This document shows positions 59,946 to 64,000 of a stretch of DNA of 64,000 bases, piece after piece. A program made the position numbers and the translations under genes. The stretch is taken from NCBI RefSeq assembly GCF_002994635.1, contig NZ_PVNL01000138.1, positions 124,001 to 188,000 of the forward strand. The letters run 5' to 3'. A model generated the notes under the pieces. That model was given only the letters and a program-made list of their open reading frames with translations, searched no databases and was not told the DNA's origin. The stretch's first letter is position 1. Each line of letters starts with the position of its first letter. The DNA comes from Enhygromyxa salina. GTDB taxonomy: Bacteria > Myxococcota_A > Polyangia > Nannocystales > Nannocystaceae.

Positions 59946-61973
59946 TCAGCCTGTCGGTTGCCAGACAGTCAGGGGGTTGGAGTGCGAGGATTCGTCGTCG
60001 TAGACAAACTCGAGCTCCGCCGAGGTGGTGTCGGGCACGTCGAGGGGGACCTCGATGATGTCGGTCGACTCGGCGGTGTTGATCTCGGTGACGACATCGA
60101 GGGTCACCGTCGACTTGTTGCGGTTGCTGTCATAGACGTGGAGGTAGGCCTCGGTGACCTGGAGGTCCACCGCCCACGGCTCGTGCGCGATGCTCATGTA
60201 CAGGGTGTCGTTGTCCGCAACCTCATCATCCGGCACCTCAATGCTGCACACCGAACACTTCGGCCTCTCCGGCTGCGGAATCAAGAACGGCGTCGGAAGC
60301 GCCCCAATGCACAGCTGCGGCAGCGCGCTGTCTTGCAACATCGCGGTCCACAGCGTCGCCGACCCGCTCGCGGCGACGACCGCAGCCTGCGTCGCGGCGA
60401 TGAAGCTACCAAGATTGCCATCGGTGTTCGTCGCCCTGGCCACGCACTCCAATGCGCTGCCAGCCGGGCTGGCCGCCAGCGCGGGACAGATCGCCAGCCG
60501 CCGCATGTCGACGCCGACGAACCCACCAGCGACGGCCGGCTCGCCCAGGCTGTACCCGCTCGAGTACAGCAACCCAATGACCTCGTCAGGTCGCAGCCCC
60601 GGGTTGGCGCTCCACACCAGGTGTGCCGCCGCGGAGTAGGCCGCCGCCGCGACGGAGGTGCCGGTCAGCGGCGTCGAGTCGACGCTGCTCACTGCACCCG
60701 AAGCTGGCGCCTGCGCCTTGGTCCCGCTGTCATGCCGCTGGTTGGGGATCTGCTCGTCGTGCTCGTCACGCCCCCCGACGGCGTGGATCAGACGAGCCGC
60801 GGCGATCGGCCCGTAGACCGGGTACATGTTGGTGTTCCAGTCGGGCTCGTAGCCCATCGCCAAGCACTCGGCCTGAGTGGGCGGCGTGATCTGTTCGAAC
60901 GCCGCTGGCAGCAGCAGCCCGCCGCTCTGGTTCGTGCACCGATCGTGGCCGTTGCCGGCCGCGCCGATCATCAGGTTGCCGTAGCAGTAGGCCATCTTCG
61001 CGGCCTCGAGCGCGGCGAGGGTTGGGGCGAATGCGATGTTGGTCGCGTAGGCGTTTTGCAGGTCGGCGGCGACCGACACGTTGATGACCATCGGCGTGTG
61101 CGTGTCTGGATCTCCGTCGTCGTTGAGCTCGCGCCAATTCAGCACGGCCTCGGCCACGCCCATGCCAAGCTCGTGCATGTAGCCGATGTCGCCGCCCTCG
61201 TACCAGTTGGTCTTCGAGTACTCGGGCTTGCTGCGCGGCGTGACCAGCACGCGCTGGAGTTGCTCCTTGCAGCCCGCGCGGTCATCTGGGCAGCTCAGGT
61301 CGAACGCGAGGTTGCGGAGCAGATCCGCGTGCTCATGCGTGGCCTGATGGCCGTCGTGGGCGGTGTCCAAAAACGTCAAGATGGTCGGCGAGAGGCTGAT
61401 GCCGTTGAGGTCGCCCGCGGTCACGGCCCCGACGTTGAGCATGTACGCGTCGTGGAGCCCGTCGATCACGGCCGAGCCATACAGCCCGTTGGGGATCACC
61501 GAAGGGCAGTCGGTGGCGAAGGTGCCCCCGTCGATATCGCCCGGGGGGGCGTAGTGGACGGCGTCCATGAAGTCCTCGTATGCGTCTTCATACGCCTCGT
61601 TCCCCAGGTAGTCGTACCTGCAGAAGTTCCGCAGCGGGCTGGCACCCGGCAGCGGCATGGTGGCCTGGTCGAGCCACGGCGAGCCCTCGGTGAACAGCGG
61701 CGTCGCCTTCCAGGTCTCGGGCATGGTCGCGAACGCGCAGTCGAGCGGATCATTGGTGACGATCCCGATGATCGGCGCGCCGAGCTGGACACACTCGAAG
61801 TCGAGCCCTGTGCTCAACGCATGAGGCTGGGCCGGCGAGGCCGTCTGGACATCGCCGACCGCGCTCGGTGTCTGCGGCACCTCGGGCAGCGCGTCGTCAT
61901 CTTGATTTTCGAACTCACCGCAGCCCCCCAGCAGCAGCGCGCCCACGATTACACAGTAGATGTTCTTGTTCAT
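59946..61973 (-). CDS. Subtilisin-like (S8) serine protease lipoprotein
   Basis: A 675-aa exported protease. The signal peptide ends in LLGGC (C18). The catalytic Asp is D203 in TFLDTAHDGHQATHEHAD; the catalytic His is one of the closely following His residues. The oxyanion-hole Asn is in MIGAAGNGHD and the Ser in TGTSVAAAAYSAAAHLVW. The spacing of Asp to His is short compared with ordinary subtilisins (DxG then HGTxVAG). The C-terminal 130 residues form a beta-domain with a CSVC pair. Likely a surface protease. Confidence 0.82.
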   Translation of the reverse strand: MNKNIYCVIVGALLLGGCGEFENQDDDALPEVPQTPSAVGDVQTASPAQPHALSTGLDFECVQLGAPIIGIVTNDPLDCAFATMPETWKATPLFTEGSPWLDQATMPLPGASPLRNFCRYDYLGNEAYEDAYEDFMDAVHYAPPGDIDGGTFATDCPSVIPNGLYGSAVIDGLHDAYMLNVGAVTAGDLNGISLSPTILTFLDTAHDGHQATHEHADLLRNLAFDLSCPDDRAGCKEQLQRVLVTPRSKPEYSKTNWYEGGDIGYMHELGMGVAEAVLNWRELNDDGDPDTHTPMVINVSVAADLQNAYATNIAFAPTLAALEAAKMAYCYGNLMIGAAGNGHDRCTNQSGGLLLPAAFEQITPPTQAECLAMGYEPDWNTNMYPVYGPIAAARLIHAVGGRDEHDEQIPNQRHDSGTKAQAPASGAVSSVDSTPLTGTSVAAAAYSAAAHLVWSANPGLRPDEVIGLLYSSGYSLGEPAVAGGFVGVDMRRLAICPALAASPAGSALECVARATNTDGNLGSFIAATQAAVVAASGSATLWTAMLQDSALPQLCIGALPTPFLIPQPERPKCSVCSIEVPDDEVADNDTLYMSIAHEPWAVDLQVTEAYLHVYDSNRNKSTVTLDVVTEINTAESTDIIEVPLDVPDTTSAELEFVYDDESSHSNPLTVWQPTG

Positions 61974-62080
61974 GCCGTTTCCCCTCGTTGCCGGGCTAGC
62001 CCCGGTCCGTCTGAGAAATACCGGGGGCCTGCCGAGTGGATTAATGCCGGCGACATTTAAATCGAGCAGCTAGCAAGTAA

Positions 62081-62137
62081 ATGACCCCCACATGGACCTT
62101 GGACTTCGCCGACTGCAGCTGCTGGCGCGTCTGGTCG
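62081..62137. repeat. Dispersed intergenic repeat, copy B
   Basis: Partner of 54715-54770: the same 12-mer, 13-bp spacer, 14-mer and GCGTCTGGTCG, with one indel. It lies between the protease gene start and the sigma factor stop and is followed 33 bp later by a hairpin. Confidence 0.6.
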
Positions 62138-62170
62138 CTCCGCTCCGCGGGGTCTATTGTTCGCAGGCGC

Positions 62171-62205
62171 ATGTGTGGCCCCCTGGGAGGGGGCTCTGAA
62201 CACAT
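62171..62205. terminator. Two-part stem-loop after the sigma factor gene
   Basis: Nested arms: ATGTGT / ACACAT (62171-62176, 62200-62205) outside and GCCCCCT / AGGGGGC (62178-62184, 62188-62194) inside, around a 3-base loop. It lies 14 bp past the sigma factor stop on the minus strand. A terminator or mRNA-end structure is likely, though without T-run. Confidence 0.55.
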
Positions 62206-62218
62206 TCTCTGTGGGGGT

Positions 62219-62866
62219 CTAAACCATCCCCTCCCCTCCAGACTTGGCGGCTAGTCCCCGGAGCGCGGCGTCGCGCAGCTGGGCCGCCCAGTCGTCGAGG
62301 TTGGCCAGCGTGCTGCGCAGCTGCTCGGGCGAGCTCGACAGCGCCGTGAGCTGCTCGTTGAGCAGGATGCGCCCGCGACGGATCCGGCTCTTGATGGTCC
62401 CGAGCGGCAGCTCGAGCGTGCGCGCGATCTCGGCGTCAGACATCTGCTCCCAATAGTGGAGCTCGAGCGCGACCTGCATATCAACCGGGATCTGCCGTAG
62501 CGCCTCGAGCAGCAGCCGCTGCTCTTGCGACTGGGCGATCACCAGGCTCGGGGACGGGTCCAGGTTGTGGGCCGTCACGGTGCCGAAGTCGAGGCGCGCC
62601 CGCTCGCTCGCACGTTCACGGTAGTGCTTGCACAGCTGTCGATACGCGATAGCGAACAACCAGCTGCGAAATTTGTGCTCGTTCTGGTAGCGGTCGACCG
62701 CCTCGAGGCAGCCCAGGAAGGTCTTCTGGGCCAGGTCCGAGCAGTCGTCGCCGACCTTGTTTCGGAAGAAGCGATCGATGGCCGCGTAGTGACGCGTGAA
62801 CAGCTGCTTGCCGGCGCGCTGGTCACCCGCGCGCCAGGCATCGAGGAGATCGTCGTCGCTGCGCAC
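62219..62866 (-). CDS. ECF-type RNA polymerase sigma factor
   Basis: A 215-aa sigma-70-family factor. Region 2 is at about residues 25-95 (DLAQKTFLGCLEAVDRYQNE, FRSWLFAIAYRQLCKHYR). Region 4 is at about 120-170 (LRQIPVDMQVALELHYW, LELPLGTIKSRIRRG helix-turn-helix). It lacks regions 1 and 3, so it is an extracytoplasmic-function type. The last 45 residues are an extension. Starts at GTG 62866. No anti-sigma gene is adjacent, so regulation may be by other means. Confidence 0.87.
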   Translation of the reverse strand: MRSDDDLLDAWRAGDQRAGKQLFTRHYAAIDRFFRNKVGDDCSDLAQKTFLGCLEAVDRYQNEHKFRSWLFAIAYRQLCKHYRERASERARLDFGTVTAHNLDPSPSLVIAQSQEQRLLLEALRQIPVDMQVALELHYWEQMSDAEIARTLELPLGTIKSRIRRGRILLNEQLTALSSSPEQLRSTLANLDDWAAQLRDAALRGLAAKSGGEGMV

Positions 62867-63345
62867 GGTGCAGTATATATGAAGGCGCTCGCCGTAGAGG
62901 AGAAGAGATCACCGGCGAAGAAGACCGAGAAGGTGACCCGGCCCGTTGTCTCGGGAGCCGGTTCCAAGGGTTGGGACCCGCACGCAGATCACGTTGTTCG
63001 ATAAAAACCGGTCATCGCCAAAGGCCCCGGCCTGGACCTCGTCGTGCGGATCCAGTTTTTGAGCCCGCACGCGGACGCGAATGAACCACATTCACGAACG
63101 GTGATCTCGCACCACCCGCGTGCGCTGTAGCGGTGAAACGAGTTTCCCGACGCCGACAGGGCTCGCGCCCAGATCGTAGGGAGGGCACGTGGCCACCTTC
63201 TTATCGCTGCGCACCACCGTTCGCTGCGCGCTGCGAACCACTTCGCACTCGCATCGTCACGCGCGCGAGCCCATGAAATCCGACGTCACGCCTGGCCAAA
63301 CCGGCACTCAGCCGCTTATATCGCTCGCGAGAGCAGGACGAATTG
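62867..63345. other. Gene-free region between the sigma factor and fabH
   Basis: These 479 bp lie between the divergent sigma factor and fabH starts. A TATATAT stretch stands just upstream of the sigma factor start and a TTATAT shortly before fabH, both -10-like. There is a short inverted repeat GTTCGC-8-GCGAAC near 63230. No tRNA, small RNA or credible small gene was found; short frames look like noise. Confidence 0.45.
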
Positions 63346-64000
63346 GTGAAGCGCTTCAAGATTCTCGGCACCGGCCTGGCGGTCCCTCAGCGGATCATGA
63401 CCAACTTCGACATCGCGGAGTTGGTGGACACCTCGGACGAGTGGATCACCGAGCGCACCGGCATCAAGCAGCGGCACATCGCCGACGCCGAGACGTCCTC
63501 GGCGACGCTGGGTGCCCGGGCGCTGAAGGACGCCTGCAAGCGCGCCGGGGTGCCAGCCGCCAAGCTCGACGCGATCGTCGTCGCGACCTCGTCCCCCGAC
63601 ACCCTGTTTCCCTCGACCGGCTGTTGGATCCAAAACGAGCTCGGGATCCGTGGGATGCCGGCGTTCGACGTCGCCGCCGGCTGCTCGGGCTACTTGTACG
63701 CGCTCGAGGTCGCGGCCTGCATGCTCGTGGCCGGCTCGGGCAAGCGCATCGGCGTGGTCGGGTGCGAGGTCATGAGCAAGGTCGTCAACTGGACCGACCG
63801 CAGCACCTGCGTGTTGTTTGGCGACGGCGCGGGCGCGGCCGTCATCGAGTCTTGCGAGCAAGACATCGGGCTGCTGGCGTCCAACTGGGGCGCCGACGGC
63901 AGCCTCGCGCCGATCCTGTATCTGCCCGCTGGTGGCACCCGCACGCCCGCGACCGCGCAGACCGTGAAGGACGGGCTGCACACGGTGCAGATGGCGGGCA
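63346..64000 (+). CDS. fabH: 3-oxoacyl-ACP synthase III (KAS III), 3' end outside window
   Basis: The 218 visible residues start at GTG 63346 with AGGA seven bases upstream. DTSDEWITERTGIKQRHIAD is the hallmark N-terminal motif of FabH. The catalytic Cys is C113 in AAGCSGYLYALE. FGDGAGAAVIE is present. The catalytic His and Asn would lie beyond the window end. FabH starts fatty acid synthesis by joining an acyl-CoA to malonyl-ACP. A myxobacterial homologue may use branched starters, but this cannot be told here. Confidence 0.93.
   Translation, partial: MKRFKILGTGLAVPQRIMTNFDIAELVDTSDEWITERTGIKQRHIADAETSSATLGARALKDACKRAGVPAAKLDAIVVATSSPDTLFPSTGCWIQNELGIRGMPAFDVAAGCSGYLYALEVAACMLVAGSGKRIGVVGCEVMSKVVNWTDRSTCVLFGDGAGAAVIESCEQDIGLLASNWGADGSLAPILYLPAGGTRTPATAQTVKDGLHTVQMAG

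Noticed and set aside
59820..62060. A 746-codon plus-strand frame
   Set aside because: Antisense to the subtilisin-like gene, with an Arg/Gly/His/Val-rich composition and no recognisable domain.
62867..63345. tRNA or small RNA gene
   Set aside because: No cloverleaf, T-loop GTTCRANNC match or convincing conserved stem was found by eye.

Overview
The window is about two-thirds G+C, densely coded chromosomal DNA of a myxobacterium, most probably of the Nannocystis/Plesiocystis/Enhygromyxa group (Nannocystales). This rests on four things seen here: many lipoproteins with Gly-Asp-Gly-Asp linkers, Cys-rich DUF4215-type repeats, a MYXO-CTERM-type sorting tail, and a WD40-fused Ser/Thr kinase. The taxonomic call is an inference. 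No rRNA, tRNA, IS element, prophage or CRISPR array was seen.

Layout. 1-6.4 kb: the end of a von Willebrand A protein, a LysM/MepA-type murein endopeptidase, an Nna1-type M14 carboxypeptidase, a lipoprotein and a serine beta-lactamase-like protein. 6.4-10.2 kb: a 160-bp imperfect palindrome, a Cys-rich GDG lipoprotein and a SUV3-like RNA helicase. 10.2-13.8 kb: a peroxide-response locus, katA and oxyR facing each other, each with an OxyR-type box upstream. A lipoprotein gene sits between them, flanked by two copies of the katA/oxyR 3' junction. 14.0-20.7 kb: a two-gene unit of an HSP90-like ATPase and a 1,686-residue partner. 20.8-24.4 kb: a lipoprotein peroxiredoxin, a GDG/DUF4215 lipoprotein, a terpene synthase and a small STAS-like protein. 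24.4-28.6 kb: pyruvate carboxylase and a 2OG-Fe(II) oxygenase.

28.6-38 kb: an unknown protein, a zinc-dependent phospholipase C-like protein with a MYXO-CTERM tail, a zinc alcohol dehydrogenase, a lipoprotein, an MscS channel, and a coupled OmpA/unknown pair with a small lipoprotein. 38-46 kb: a large lipoprotein followed by an RsbX-like phosphatase, a beta-helix lipoprotein, a secreted M14 carboxypeptidase, and a stressosome operon rsbT-rsbS-rsbR. 46-54.6 kb: a phospholipase D-like lipoprotein, an outer-membrane-type protein, a DUF4003-like protein, a P-loop ATPase coupled to a helical partner, a YaeI-type phosphoesterase and a GspC-like PDZ protein. 54.8-64 kb: a lipoprotein, a kinase with about 16 WD40 repeats, a subtilisin-like lipoprotein, an ECF-type sigma factor and the start of fabH.

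Main themes are cell-surface and secreted hydrolases (thirteen predicted lipoproteins), signalling (stressosome, kinase, sigma factor) and peroxide defence. The strongest candidates for something undescribed are the HSP90-like ATPase with its giant partner, the ATPase/helical-protein pair at 49.5-52.5 kb, and the duplicated katA/oxyR junction. All functional statements come from reading the sequence; no database search was run.
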